NCBI RefSeq assembly: GCF_910592395.1
Contig: NC_088308.1
Location: forward strand, 18,181,501-18,245,500
Direction of reading: 5' to 3'
DNA: 64,000 nt
Source of the DNA: Lineus longissimus
Lineage: Eukaryota > Nemertea > Pilidiophora > Heteronemertea > Lineidae
Every line of letters begins with the position of its first letter. Position 1 is the first letter of the stretch. The notes beneath the pieces are model-generated. The model was not told the origin of the DNA. It was given only the letters and a program-made list of their open reading frames with translations, and ran no database searches. This document shows positions 1 through 16,300 of the stretch, piece by piece. The position numbers and the translations under genes were made by a program.

Positions 1-775
1 CATGTGACAAGTAGAAGACTATAGTCTATGGTTTGAAAGACACACACGTATCAAACTTATATCATTTATCACTTTGAAACACACCTACTATTCACTTCAT
101 GCTTGAGAACAACATCAGTCTCCATATACATGTAGCTTCTATAGCCGACCACACCCAAATCAAAACTGCAGTTCTACGACTCCCAACTGGGTTTTTGCGA
201 CAAAATTCTTAACTCCATAGATTTCAACCGATTTACCAACCTGAAATTTACCTTTGGAATAAAAAATGCTTTGGTGCATGGAATAAGTAAACGAAATAAT
301 TAAATTGGGTGTGACTGAAATGATAGTCAAATCATATAAATGCTCTGCTCTTAAGAAGAGACTGGATAATGTTTTATAAAGTAAATGACAATAAAATTGA
401 AGAAATTTGAAGAAAAAAAGTCTGTATTCAACAAATCAGGTCCTGTACTCCATGGATGCTACAATGAAATGTCCCAAGCAGACACCACTCTATTCAGGAC
501 ACTCTAAATTAAAGGACATAGCGTTTATCTCTCTGCAGTTGGGAGTATTCTAAATGGAAGTCTACTGCCAATCAATTACTGATAACAAATATCCAGAGCG
601 TTTTATTCATCATCACACATAATTCAAATGATGCTGGGCAAAGCATGCAGAACAATGGAATGCAAGGTACAATTTCAGCATAAAAAGATACAGGAATTTA
701 ACTTCAACAAAAGCACTGCTGTGATCACTCCATGAGGTAATTTGTAGTAAGTAGTGCATGGCTAGTTCCCACTGT
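1..775. other. no gene seen
   Basis: AT-rich sequence without a convincing open frame or splice-flanked exon on either strand. The remaining 3' exons of the minus-strand fascin gene should lie to the left of the window; I found none of them here. Confidence 0.6.
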
Positions 776-1110
776 GTTCCAAAGTCTAGCAATTTTACCA
801 TCTAAGTTGGGGAGTGTTGCCCTACTGGCTAAGATGCAATGTCACTACCCTAATTCGTTGTTGTTTTTCCCTGCCTACATGCAGTAGTTCCCAATTCGAA
901 AGTCTAGGAAAGCTTTTACTATTTTGATGCCCTATACTGGCAAAGATACAAACTACCCTAATTTGGTGATGCCTCGTCAAAGAACTGATGCCCTACTCTT
1001 TCAAGACAGATGCAACAACTACACTGATTATATGTATAAAACTACCCTGATTTGCACAACATGAAACAACATGACAAATGAGTGCACTTTAGGTTATGAA
1101 ACTATCCTAA
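776..1110. repeat. degenerate tandem repeat, unit about 80-95 bp
   Basis: Three to four diverged copies of a unit that contains GTCTAG, then TTTTAC/TTTTAC-like sequence, then ATGCCCTA, GGCAAAGATGCAA and ACTACCCTAAT. The copy at 873-966 is the best preserved and is found again, almost unchanged and in the same orientation, at 2812-2906. No coding potential. Confidence 0.6.
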
Positions 1111-1561
1111 CCTGTCCTCAGTCCTGGAAAGAAGAACAAGACCAAATGTATTAGATTTCTTTGCTTAAATAAAAATCATTATGTCTGAGGTCTTTAATGA
1201 CCAAGTCGATTTTACCTTTTCAAAATAACAAAACAGAGGATGAATCAGAAACAGTAGACAAACAAATGATAATGTTACTTGAAGCCTTCAAAATAAGTCC
1301 TTGAAACTGTCTCACTCTGACTCTATGTAATTTGCAGAATCAGACCCTTCTCGAAGCGTTTACTCTTTAGATCAAAGAGGTTTTTGAGCTGTTCTTGTCT
1401 GAGGACAAACTGGTCAAGTTGTATAGTTTCGTTCCTGTGAGGTGGTGAAAACCTAGACAAATCTCAAAACGGCAACACTTTGGTACGAAATATGTTGTGA
1501 CCAATTTCCACATTCTTTCCAATCAGCAGTAGCTGAGTGATCATCAGTGTTGCTAACACTC

Positions 1562-2212
1562 AGTCTACAACAACCATGAACTACATCATTTCTTATAGAA
1601 AATCCTACTTCTCCTGATCGCGGAATGTCAAGAAACACCGGTTCCTTCCTTGGTAGAATAGCCCACATATGTCACAGCTACAATCACAAAATGATGGAAG
1701 AAATGACCAACTACAGCCAAATCTTTTTGGGTCCAATGATGATCAAGGATGCTTTTTATGATGAAAATGTCACAGCTAGACCACTGGACAACCATTACAA
1801 AGCATCTTGACCTACCAACGTTTTTAACCTTGCTTATATCACCAACAAAGTGCGTCACTATGCGGATGATATCTTCATTGATGTTGCCACACCCCACTAC
1901 TACCAATAGTTGCACTACTGGCCAAAGAACACAACCCTGGCCAAGAACCTGTAGGGCTCTATGGCAGAACTCACTTACGACAGCCATTTCCTAGGGAAGG
2001 GCATGCACAAAAGTAATGACTTTCGGTATTCAGATGGTAAACCACGAGTCCTTACGGAAGTCCTATTCTGCCCCTGCCAGCAGTCTCCCTTTGGTAAGGA
2101 AGAGTCAACAGAGACTTGGATGCGGGTATTGCAACAAGCAAATCCTAGATCTACGAGTGTGACCAATGTAGATAAGGCTTCCATGGCATTTCAATTTCAA
2201 AATAGCAGGTAA
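1562..2212 (+). pseudogene. long reading frame broken by stop codons, origin unknown
   Basis: Plus frame 2 reads for about 200 codons from just after a stop at 1577 with only three internal stops (TGA at 1808, TAG near 1907 and TAG near 1952), and the composition of the translated pieces looks protein-like. The same codon register is fully open on the minus strand from 1987 to 1628. I do not recognise a family on either strand. It lies next to the donor side of fascin exon 2 on the opposite strand, so it would be in the next fascin intron. It could be a decayed transposon or retrocopy, or chance. Confidence 0.25.
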
Positions 2213-2237
2213 GATCAAGAAAGAATTCATTACTTAC

Positions 2238-5200
2238 GCAACATCAGCAATGGCCTGAATGCCACCTTGCTGGCCAACCGTCCAAAGTTTGTTATCTACA
2301 GTTCTGAAGCGCCACTTCTTCTCGATCTTGTTGAATTCCATTTGGAACGTCTCCTTGTCACTGATGTCATCTTGGTTGGCTGTAACATCAACGCCTGAGG
2401 AAAGAAAAGGTAACCGAATTTTAGTGTTTTACTACACTTTCTTCAAAACCACTTTTCGGTTATAATGCCATAAACCAACTGAACCCATCGGGAAAGGTGT
2501 TAGGACCTCATCAGCAGTGGACAACAGGGAATAATGATACAGCAAATGAGAAGGCAGACTTCTTCTTCCTTTCTGCATTCGGACAAAGGAAAAAGCAGAC
2601 AAACTTGCCACCAACTGGAGTAGAAAGACAAATGTATGATAATGATGTCATTGTATGATATGATGAAGATCGTAATGACAGTAAAGCAGGTCATCTGATG
2701 GTGTCTCAAATTGTAAGAACTGAAGGCAAAACAGAATACCTCCAAAAAATAGAGGAATAATGAATCTAGACCACAGGGTTGAGTTAAATATGTTTTAACT
2801 GGTATAGCCTGACTACATGCAGTAGTTCCCACATTCGAAAGTCTAGGAAAGCTTTTACTATTTTGATGTCCTATACTGGCAAAGATGCAAACTACCCTAA
2901 TGTGTGGTATAGAGAGGAATATTATACCTTATACCCGTGGTATAGCCACACTCACGGCTCAAGGCAGATACTTTTCGGATCTCCATGGCAAAGGTTCATG
3001 ACAACTATCCACATGATGTGATACATTAGCAGATGAATAGAACTGACCTTAAAATGGGGACAGTTTGTCAACAGCAGGTGGACATTGTTGTGTGCCAAAA
3101 CCGGTTTTCATCCAAAACTGCTATATTTAGTGAAATGACATAAAATAGGGTGGGGGAGACAATGGGTGTCTGGCAGGGTAGCTGGTTGGGTTAAGAATAG
3201 ATTGTATTCCATTGATGCCCTTGTTGTGATAAAGCGCTGAAGGCACATTGTGCTAAGCCATAACATCCCCAGCTGGTGATGAATTCGAAGTCATACAATT
3301 CCAATGAAGAAGCTATCGGGCACCTATGTATAACTGGACATGTAGCTCCAGGAAAATACTACCAGCTGAACGATATGCTGCTAAAGCAGTTTAGATCTTT
3401 TACCCTGCCTTGGTTCAGCAGGTAAAGTATAGCTCCCACAATAGGGCCACTGATTCTTACTGTACAGACCAGGCTGACCTCCATATGACATTAATAATCA
3501 CTAATTAAGTCCTAATTGATCTACTAAATGATGTTGTGGTTACAAAATGATATCAGTAATTTGAACCTAATGAGTTCTATAATGAAGTGAACATTTGGCT
3601 ATATCCATGTAAGGATATTCAACCAAGTGTTTACAACCCAGGAAAGAAACAGGAAGGAAGGAAGTTAACATTGTGACCCCACATGCTATTTGATTTGTGG
3701 TAGTTCAGCCTAACACAGGAGTTGCAGATCTTGTAGTGGTTGTGACTCCCTTCCCTAAGGGGTTTTCTACAGCTAAAACTACCAAAGGCATAGACCATGG
3801 CCATGGAGAAGGGGGTCTATTGACACAGTAGAACCTCTCTATCAAGGACACCCTCGGGACTTACAAGTGCGGTCCTATAGAGAGGTGTCTTGATTAGAGA
3901 GGTCAAATTGAATGAAAACAGGCAATTTGGGACCAAACCTTGTGTCTTTAATGTCCTTAATAGAGCAGAGGTGTCCACTTATGGAGGTTCTACTGTACAT
4001 CATTTCTAAGGTCCGGAAAACAGACATTGTACTGTCTACTATGAGGTTTAATGAAAAAGCATGGTTACAATGTTGCTAGGCAACGGATACAGCAGACACT
4101 TCCCCAATGCATCAATTGCATCAGCTCCATTTACCACTGCAGTGAGGTAGCCATGCAGCTGTGCTTATCCCACTTTATAGATAGTCTGGAAGAGGCTTAG
4201 TAGACTACCATCATCACAGCTGATCATGATTCATAGCCTGGCTCATGGGAAGTCATCCACTAATAGACAGCAGGTCCATGCTTCCGGTATTCTACCATAG
4301 CCTTCCTTAGATTGAGGACTTTTCTCTGTCTTAAAATCAGCATGTTAAAAAGTAACATAGGTCAGCTCAGACCTCTATAAATCAACCTAAAGGTGTTACT
4401 GTGGTTAAAGTATTTACATTAGAACCTCTCTAAAAGGACACCCTTGGGACTGGGAAGTGCTGTCCTTAATAGAGAAGTGTCCTGATTGGAGAGGTCAAAC
4501 TGAATGGAAACAACCAATTTGGGATCAAAACTAGTGTCCTTAATAGAGAGGTTGTCCTTAATAGAGAGGTAAGGGAGGTTCCACTGTATTTGCTTAATTC
4601 TTTCATAGATTCTTGCTATTTAGCTCTAGTTGGCGTCCGTACAACCAATTTGGGTCCAACCCCTACACTAGTGTCCTTAGCGAGAGGGTGTCCTTATTAG
4701 AGAGATGTCTACTTAAGGAGGCACCACTGTACCTTTATAAAAGAATTTTGCATATTTTATCAAAGAATTCAGAGACCACACCCACACATGTCATTCTGTG
4801 TCAACTGGAAAAGGAACCATTGTCACCCACATGGTATACCTCACCCATTCTTTATTGTCAGTGATATCCTGTTTTTGTGAGTCACACTGTAAACTGTCAA
4901 TTTATGATGTTTTTCACAGGACCTTTAGTCAACACACAGTCCACCAGGAAGCTAGGCCAACTTGTCATCAGTGGATTGTAATTTCCTGCACTTGGCCTGG
5001 AAACTTTTTAGAATGACAAGAAAACCGAATCACTTTGTAATTTAATACAGATGAACCTCCCTTAGCAGACACCTCCATTGGGGACACCCTCCCTATTGCT
5101 ATTAAGGACACTGCATTTGGTTCCAAATTGGTATTTTCCATTGAATTTGCCTCTGTAACCAGGACACCTCTCAATTATGGACAGCATTTGTCAGTCCCTA

Positions 5201-6487
5201 TAGGGTGACTGTAATAGAGAGGTCCTACTTTACACCCAAAATAAACTCACTGAGGACTGACCAGTGACTCCAGTTAAATGCAAAAATTACAAAGTGGCAA
5301 ACGATGATATTTAACTGACATGACACCAGTACTTGTAGAGAATGCTGAAAGGACATTTTAGGAAATACAGTAGAACCTCTCTATTAAGGACACCCATTGG
5401 ACAAGTGCTATCCTTAATAGAGAGGTGTCCTGATTAGATAGGTCAAATTGAATGGAAACAACCAATTTAGGACCAAAACTAGTGTCCTTATTAGAGAGGT
5501 GTCCACTCACAGAGGTTCCACTGTATTGACAGGTCACCTGTGATGTGACATTCCTCAACAGTAGAATATAAAAACTGTAAAACACCGGAAATATATCAAA
5601 CAGGCAAAGAAAATCTGCTTACCTTGTTTAATGGAGACCTTCTTTCCTTTGTGAGAGACAAGATACACCTGGGGCTGGCTGTCTAAGAGAGTGAAGAGCT
5701 CGTCCTTGGAAATGCTATTATTCTTGCTCTTGAGTTGTCCCGTGCCGACAGCCGTCAGATACTTGCCCTTGGAATCCATCAGGGCGATGCCAGGGGCAGG
5801 GACGTTCTGCCGGATCCTCAAAGTGTAGAGGGTCTCGGGACTGGTGTCCTTCACCAATTCGCCACTGGTGTGTAGGTAACGATCATCGCTGGTCTTGACA
5901 GCGTATTTTCCATCCAGGAACTCCAAGGTGATAAGGGAATCCTCACCCCAAGGGATAACTTGGGTGCACTCCAGCTGATCCTTGGCGCTTGGGCCATCTT
6001 CACCGACCCGGCGAAGATTGACGCATCGCTTTCGGTTGACGTTTCGGATGTTGACCTGAGGATGTGTCGCGAGATGAGGCTTCCACCACTTCGGCGTTGT
6101 AGAGCTGCAGCTCATGTTATCCATAACTCCATCCAAGTAATTGTTAAATTTCTTACTCTTGAACCCCCAGCGTCCTTGCCCACCGATTGGTTCATACTCC
6201 AGGGCAAATTGGGTACCCTCTTCATTTTTGCTTTCAGCATTGCAGAAGACATTCCCCATCTTATCCGTCGAGACGTAGCGCCCAAGATGACTCTTGAGAT
6301 ATACCTCATCATCAGAGCTACCAAATTCCACAATCCAGACTTGTTTCTTCCTCAGTGACACCGCCGACGAGTTGATTTTAAACCCAAAGGTCTCGGCCGT
6401 CAGATATTTCTTGTCTTCATTTACAAGCCCCAGTTTCCATTGGGCATGCGAATCCTGAATCCCGTTGCAGTGACCGTTGGTAGCCAT
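2238..6487 (-). CDS. FSCN: fascin, first two coding exons (3' end outside window)
   Basis: Fascin is an actin-bundling protein of filopodia built from four beta-trefoil domains. Coding exon 1 runs from the ATG at 6487 to 5623 (865 nt) and covers the first two trefoils and the start of the third; exon 2 is 2394-2238 (157 nt). Splice signals are CAAG/GTAAGC at 5623, CTCAG/G at 2394 and TTGC/GTAAGTA at 2238. The phases agree (1 then 2), and the junction gives the family sequence GVDVTANQDD. The start Met is followed by the usual fascin opening, with WKLGLVNEDKKYLTAETFGF near residues 17-36. Ser44 sits in SLRKKQ, the position of the PKC-regulated serine of vertebrate fascin-1 (family knowledge). 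Trefoils 3 (end) and 4 must lie left of position 1. The 3.2-kb intron is loaded with small repeats. A TTTTCAG acceptor just 21 nt upstream of the ATG suggests an untranslated first exon further upstream. Confidence 0.95.
2812..2906 (+). repeat. second copy of the 873-966 repeat
   Basis: About 95 bases match 873-966 with few differences, including the ACATGCAGTAGTTCCC start and the AAACTACCCTAAT end. It lies inside fascin intron 1. Confidence 0.75.
3826..3995 (+). mobile_element. MITE of the CAGTAGAACCTC family, copy 1
   Basis: Starts CAGTAGAACCTCTCT and ends GGAGGTTCTACTG, giving terminal inverted repeats of about 14 bp. The interior repeats AAGGACACC and TCCTTAATAGAG motifs. In fascin intron 1. 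Confidence 0.8.
4417..4586 (+). mobile_element. MITE of the CAGTAGAACCTC family, copy 2
   Basis: Same layout as the copy at 3826, ending GGTTCCACTGTA. Carries a local duplication of TCCTTAATAGAGAGGT near the right end. In fascin intron 1. Confidence 0.75.
4635..4729 (+). mobile_element. MITE of the CAGTAGAACCTC family, right half
   Basis: Only the right part is present: the ACAACCAATTTGGG segment, the GTGTCCTTA segments and the CACCACTG end. Left part missing. Confidence 0.6.
5050..5235. mobile_element. diverged MITE of the same family
   Basis: Recognisable AACCTCCCTTAGCAGACACC start, AAGGACAC and GACACCTCTC motifs, and AGAGAGGTCCTACT end, but much more diverged than the neighbours. Confidence 0.45.
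5368..5523 (+). mobile_element. MITE of the CAGTAGAACCTC family, TA-flanked
   Basis: A 156-bp element with ends CAGTAGAACCTC and GAGGTTCCACTG flanked by TA on both sides (5366-5367 and 5524-5525). Target duplication TA is the signature of Tc1/mariner-type insertion (family knowledge). The interior has the CAACCAATTTAGGACC block shared by all copies. Confidence 0.85.
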
Positions 6488-6735
6488 GGTGTATCGGTAT
6501 CAGACAAACTGAAAATTAAGACGAAATCAGTCCAGAAATGACAGAAGATGTACTCCTCTAATGCTCTATTCTAATGCACACGCCGTATCCACTGCCTCTC
6601 CGAACAAAGACCGATGACTCAAGACTGATACCGGTGCTCACAAAGCGCCGACTGAATAAGAGCGCTAATGCGTGTGCTCAGGGATCGTCTGCGTAACCTC
6701 GCGCCCAGGAATATCGCAAGGGAACATCGATTAGC
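6488..6735 (-). promoter_or_regulatory. fascin 5' UTR and probable promoter region
   Basis: Bases 6508-6488 form the last 5' UTR segment after a TTTTCAG acceptor. Upstream to about 6735 the sequence is GC-richer and CpG-containing compared with its surroundings, as expected for a promoter or an untranslated first exon of the minus-strand gene. No TATA box is evident. Inferred from position and composition only. Confidence 0.35.
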
Positions 6736-7078
6736 ATTCTCGAGTGTGCTAATCTAAAAGGCTATAACCGCCTGGTAACAAGCTGGGTCTGCCATGTGGG
6801 TCATGTGATCAACTTAGCCTAAAATTTCCGGGAATATCTTAGCTCGCAACCCGGGCTCACAACCGGCAGCTTAGCCTATAGGTCTTAGGCTTGAAAAAAT
6901 TAAAGGGTTCGAAGTAACATTTCTTACTATATAAAGAGTTAGCCGCTAATTAGCGGATGCGCGGGCAAACGTGAGCGAGGGGAGGAGGATACGACTGGCT
7001 CTGGATTTTCGAGTAGGCCTAGGCCTATGATGTACGGCAGCAGATTAGTGCCATAAAAAATATAAAAAATAAAATATT

Positions 7079-7330
7079 ATCTCGTTATTACGTGATCTTT
7101 TCTCGTTATTACGCGATGTTATCTCGTTATTACGCGATCTTTTCTCGTTATTACGAGATCTTTTCTCGTTAATACGCGATGTTATCTCGTTATTACGAGA
7201 TCTTTTCTCGTTATTACGCGATGTTATCTCGTTATTACGAGATCTTTTCTCGTTATTACGCGATCTTTTCTCGTTATTACGCGATCTTTTCTCGTTATTA
7301 CGAGATGTTATCTCGTTATTACGCGATGAT
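7079..7330. repeat. 21-bp quasi-palindromic array, left arm of foldback element
   Basis: About 12 units of TCTCGTTATTACG[A/C]GAT[C/G]TT[T/A]. Versions with ACGAGA are near-palindromes (TCTCGT-TAT-TACGAGA). Because 21 is divisible by three, a frame stays open through the array and reads a seven-residue repeat (SRYYEIF-like); this is a by-product, not a gene. Confidence 0.9.
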
Positions 7331-8119
7331 GGTATATGGGTCTATAAAGTACGGACCTTTCCGGCGCTTGATCCTGAGCTTTAGGTCTCGTTAGGGAGTT
7401 TTTCCCAAATGTACGCGATGATGACGTGCCCCATTAACAGGACGTAACATCTATTTTAAAATGCGTTTCCAAAGTGAATGCATGAGGACAACCCATTTGT
7501 GTCGTATATCACTGGAAACGCCCGATTCCCCTGATTCTGCAGGATGTTAAATCGGGCATTTTATTTCTTTAAATAAATCATAAGCGTCGCATTTGCTCCT
7601 AGCTCTGTTCACCATCCCAAATGGCAATATTGCCAATTGGGCCGGACAATCACGAAAAACCCCAAAATATTATACACTTCTTCCTGAATAATTCTTACAG
7701 AGACCATTCTCCCATGAAAGACAGTTGCTTACGCTACACAAAAATCAAAAAAAAAATCGAGGGTCAACCATTGAACTTTTGAGATATGTTGAATTCTGCA
7801 CAAATCAGCGAAAAACGCACCAACTGGTACTGGACGGCATTTCAACACGGGGCCGACGCACATCCCAAGTTCAGTGTACACATACGTCGGCAGTATAAAT
7901 GCGTAGTTTCTTGTTAGTCGCCTATTGAGTAGCGCTCTAGGTTTCAGAAACTCCAAAAAAACATGTCTTTGCCAAAACAACTGCTGAATCAACGCTGACA
8001 TACTGTAAGGACCGAGAAATCAATGATTTTAGGAACTACGGTTAGGGCTTGGCCGCGCATGAATAAAAAAACAACTCCCTAATGAGACCTTAATCCTCGA
8101 TGTTGCGTGCACTTTCGCA

Positions 8120-8375
8120 TCTCATAATAACGAGAAAAGATCTCGTAATAACGAGATAACATCTCGTAATAACGAGAAAAGATCGCGTAATAACGAGAAA
8201 AGATCGCGTAATAACGAGAAAAGATCTCGTAATAACGAGATAACAATACATCTCGTAATAACGAGAAAAGATCTCATAATAACGAGAAAAGATCTCGTAA
8301 TAACGAGATAACATCGCGTAATAACGAGAAAAGATCGCGTAATAACGAGAAAAGATCTCGTAATAACGAGGTAAT
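8120..8375. repeat. 21-bp quasi-palindromic array, right arm of foldback element
   Basis: The same units in inverse orientation (CTCGTAATAACGAGAAAAGAT), again about 12 copies, with one irregular spacer (AACAATACA) near 8240. The two arrays could pair into a long stem. Confidence 0.9.
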
Positions 8376-8407
8376 ATTTTATTTTTTATGGCACTAATCT
8401 GCTGCCG

Positions 8408-13170
<4,763 letters not shown>

Positions 13171-14624
13171 TTGTACATTTAGTCATGGTTCCTGTTGCCG
13201 TGGTTACTAACGGTTTTTGTGTTCGATTGTTATAATTTTGTTACAGTATAGCTATTATATAGCTTCATAGTTTATATGTGCAAGAGTTGAAACAACATTG
13301 AAAAGCCGGCCTATAGTTGTATATCACTATGACTATCAGTTCATTATATTCTAGTGTTCGGTCAAAAATTAGTTTTTTTGAATCTTTTCTGCAATGGGGG
13401 AAAACTATGGCCGCCGAGGGAATGCTGAGCTTCTGTGAAAATGTGGATTCCAACTCGCACTATGTGTTGGATATGGGGGTTATTTTCATTTTGTGGTGCT
13501 GAAAAAACACTAAACAATTTTATGAGTATGTCAAGGAGAACACACAAAAGTGGTACAGTTGAGCTCATACTTTGTGTGAAAAGGTTAAAAACAAGAGAAT
13601 AATTCGTTGTAGCGTAATTTTGGTCGCAGGTCTTGTGTGGAACTTTTTTTTAACAAAAAGCTTAATTGAGTCATGATCTCATTCTCTGACACTTGATATC
13701 ATGTTATGCAATTTTAAATGTACCCTGGTACTCTTTAAAAACATGTAAATTATACTCGCAACGTGCTAATGTACAATCAAATTGGTAACGGCAATAGGGG
13801 CTAAATCGTTTAGTCGGATATACATTGTAATTGGCCTCATTTCCCCTTGCCCTTTGAATGTTTTGTTTGAGCTTGACAATTTTTATATCGCTGAAAAAGG
13901 GTTGTTTCAGATAGCAAAGTCTGAAACCTGGATCCAGATTTATGTCGTGTTGCCGGTTCATATGTACAAATTATCAACCATTGATCAGTGTCGGTTTCCT
14001 TTGAGAAATTCCTGCTAAAATGTGGCCTTGAATTATGTATGTGTACTTTTAATGTAAATGTATGTCTTGTTCAGTCTTTGTTTCAAACTCAAAAATCACG
14101 TGCAAGTAAGATCACATGGTACCATTAGTGTAAGGACCATTTTTTATTCAGAATCGAAAACCCTGTGAATGTTGATGCAGAGGAGAATGGCAAGTTATAT
14201 CAAATCATGCTGTGCATAATACACATTGTTATTTGTATAGAAAGAAGTATGTGGTTGGCGTAATGTGATCCATCCTCCCATAGCAGGTCTTTGGACCGCT
14301 CAAAAAATCCTAATGCAAGAATGTATTTTCAAGAAAGACCCAAACATGTGCCAGTGGAGAATGCATAAGAAACATTGATTTACGAATTAAGGAAAATACA
14401 TTACATTTTGTTGGAAGGCAGAATGAGGTATCGAAAAATGTGATTCCGCAACCGCCCTGGAAAGGCCTTACTGCGCCAACCTCTGCTTATTATGTGTAAT
14501 TAAGATTTTTAAACCGGAAATGTAATTGTGCTTGTTTAAGTGTTAACTTTTTCATCCTTGAAATACACATCTTGTGTTTTTTTGAAAATTCCTACTTTTT
14601 GATTCATTTTCATTCAGTCACAAT
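13171..14624. other. ALKBH5 3' flank, no other gene seen
   Basis: Probably includes the ALKBH5 3' UTR. I saw no clear AATAAA in the first few hundred bases and no supported exon on either strand. Confidence 0.5.
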
Positions 14625-15830
14625 CATGTGGCCAGCACCTGCCATATGATTGTGACTGTCCTCAATCTGATCAGCTACTGCCACATGATTGTGACTGTCC
14701 TCAATCTGACCAGGTAATGTCTCCGGACTGACTGTCCTCAATGTGGCCAGCTCCTGCCATATGATTGTGACTGTCATCAATCTGATCAGCTACTGCCACA
14801 TGATTGTGACTGTCCACAATCTGACCAGGTAATGTCTCCGGACTGACTGTCCTCAATGTGGCCAACTCCTGCCATATGATTGTGACTGTCCTCAATCTGA
14901 CCAGCTACTGCCACATGATTGTGACTGTCCACAATCTGACCAGGTAATGTCTCCGGACTGACTGTCCTCATTGTGGCCAGCTCCTGCCATTGATTGTGAC
15001 TGTCCTCAATCTGACCAGCTACTGCCACATGATTGTGACTGTCCTTAGTCTGTCAAGGTGCTGTCTCCAGATTTGGACTATCCTCAATCTTACCAGCTAC
15101 TGCTGCGTGACTGTCTTCAATCTGACCAGCTACTCCCCCAGATGACTTTGACTGTCCTCAATCTGACCAGCTATTGCCACATATTGTGACTGTTCCTCAG
15201 TCTGACCAACTACTGCCACAATATTGTGACTGTCCAGGCTACTCCAACATGCCTGTGACTGTCCTACAGTGTGACCAGCTACTGCCATAAGATTGTGATT
15301 GTTCCTTAATCTGACCAGCTACTGCAAAATCTCGACTGTCCTCATTCTGGCAAGCCACATGTTTGTAACTGTCCCTCAGTATGGCGGGCGATACTGCCAA
15401 TGTTTTCGATCTGACCAACTGTTGCAACAAGGTTGTGACTGTCCTCAACTTACCTACGACAGCCACAAGATTGTGGGTGAGGGTGACTGTCCTCAGTCTG
15501 ACCAGCTACTGCAACATGAGTGTAACTGTCCTCAATCTGGCCAGCCACTGCCACAATCATGTGGCTCTTCTTCAGCCTGACCCGTACTGCCACATAATTG
15601 TGACTGTCCTCAGCCTGGCCAGCCACTGCAACATGAGTGTGACTGTCCTCAATCTGGCCAGCCACTGCAACATGATTGTGGCTGTTCCTCTATCTGACCA
15701 GCTTCTGCCATGTGGTTGTGACTGTCCTAAATCTGACCAACATGATTGTGACTGTCCACGATCTGACCAGCTACAGCCACACAAGACTCTCCTCAAACTG
15801 ACCAGCTACTGCCATAATCTATGTCTCTGT
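14625..15830. repeat. 39-bp minisatellite with higher-order structure
   Basis: About 30 copies of a unit that reads TGATTGTGACTGTCCTCAAT, then CTGACCAGCTACTGCCACA. In 14700-14990 a variant with CAGGTAATGTCTCCGGACTG recurs at 14711, 14826 and 14941, exactly 115 bp apart, so three units form a higher-order repeat there. Further right the units are more diverged and irregular. Since 39 is divisible by three, open frames run along both strands with 13-residue periods; I see no sign that they are translated. Confidence 0.9.
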
Positions 15831-16028
15831 CATCAATCCTACCACGTATCTGTACCAAGATGGTGCCTAATGACCATGATTTTTCCTGTATATTATGGTT
15901 GTGGAATTACGCCAACCCCGCAGGAGCAAAGAATTGAAACTAGTTTTTATATACAAAAACCATGTATCATTTTTGCATGGTTTTATGAAATAACCATTGA
16001 CCTATGTCATTTTTGTATACATTTCATG

Positions 16029-16300
16029 GATAACATTTCGTGGAAACGTTTCGCGGAACTTAGCAAAAGCATTCATCGAATCTCCTGATAGGCTACTGAT
16101 AATCCTATGAAAATATATATGGACTGATAATTTTATATAATGCTCTTTCAATCGAAAGTATTTTTTAAAGGTGAAAACCATGTTATTTCTGCGCTAAATG
16201 TTATGCTAAATTTTTTGGGTATATTTAAATATAGGCCTATAATAGCATTTGTGGAAACATTCCGCGGAATAGCAAAAGGATTCACTGAATCTCCGATGCT
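16029..16300 (+). repeat. diverged direct duplication
   Basis: About 57 bases at 16029-16085 (AACATTTCGTGGAAACG, GCGGAA, TAGCAAAAGCATTCA, GAATCTCC) recur at 16245-16300 with about 80 percent identity by eye. Confidence 0.6.

Larger units (their letters stand above)
7035..8407. mobile_element. foldback DNA transposon, complete, TA-flanked
   Basis: A 1373-bp element whose ends are perfect inverted repeats (CGGCAGCAGATTAGTGCCAT at left, its complement at right) flanked by TA at 7033-7034 and 8408-8409. The inverted arms continue inward for about 350 bp each: terminal block, array of 21-bp units (see next entry), then a segment with GGTCTCGTTAGGGAGTT at 7383-7399 matching AACTCCCTAATGAGACC near 8073-8089. 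The roughly 670-bp centre has no transposase-like frame, so it is a non-autonomous element. Long arms made of short repeats are the hallmark of foldback elements (family knowledge). The superfamily is not certain; a TA duplication points to Tc1/mariner-like mobilisation. Confidence 0.85.

Noticed and set aside
5960..6358. 132-codon plus-strand frame inside fascin exon 1
   Set aside because: Antisense shadow of a well supported fascin exon.
7179..7394. Open frame with SRYYEIF-type heptapeptide repeats (and its counterpart at 8090-8314)
   Set aside because: It is the by-product of the 21-bp repeat in the foldback arms; the same happens in both arms and no gene context exists.
15299..16088. 235-codon frame through the 39-bp minisatellite
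   Set aside because: The unit length is divisible by three, so open frames arise automatically on both strands; no start context, splice sites or domain.
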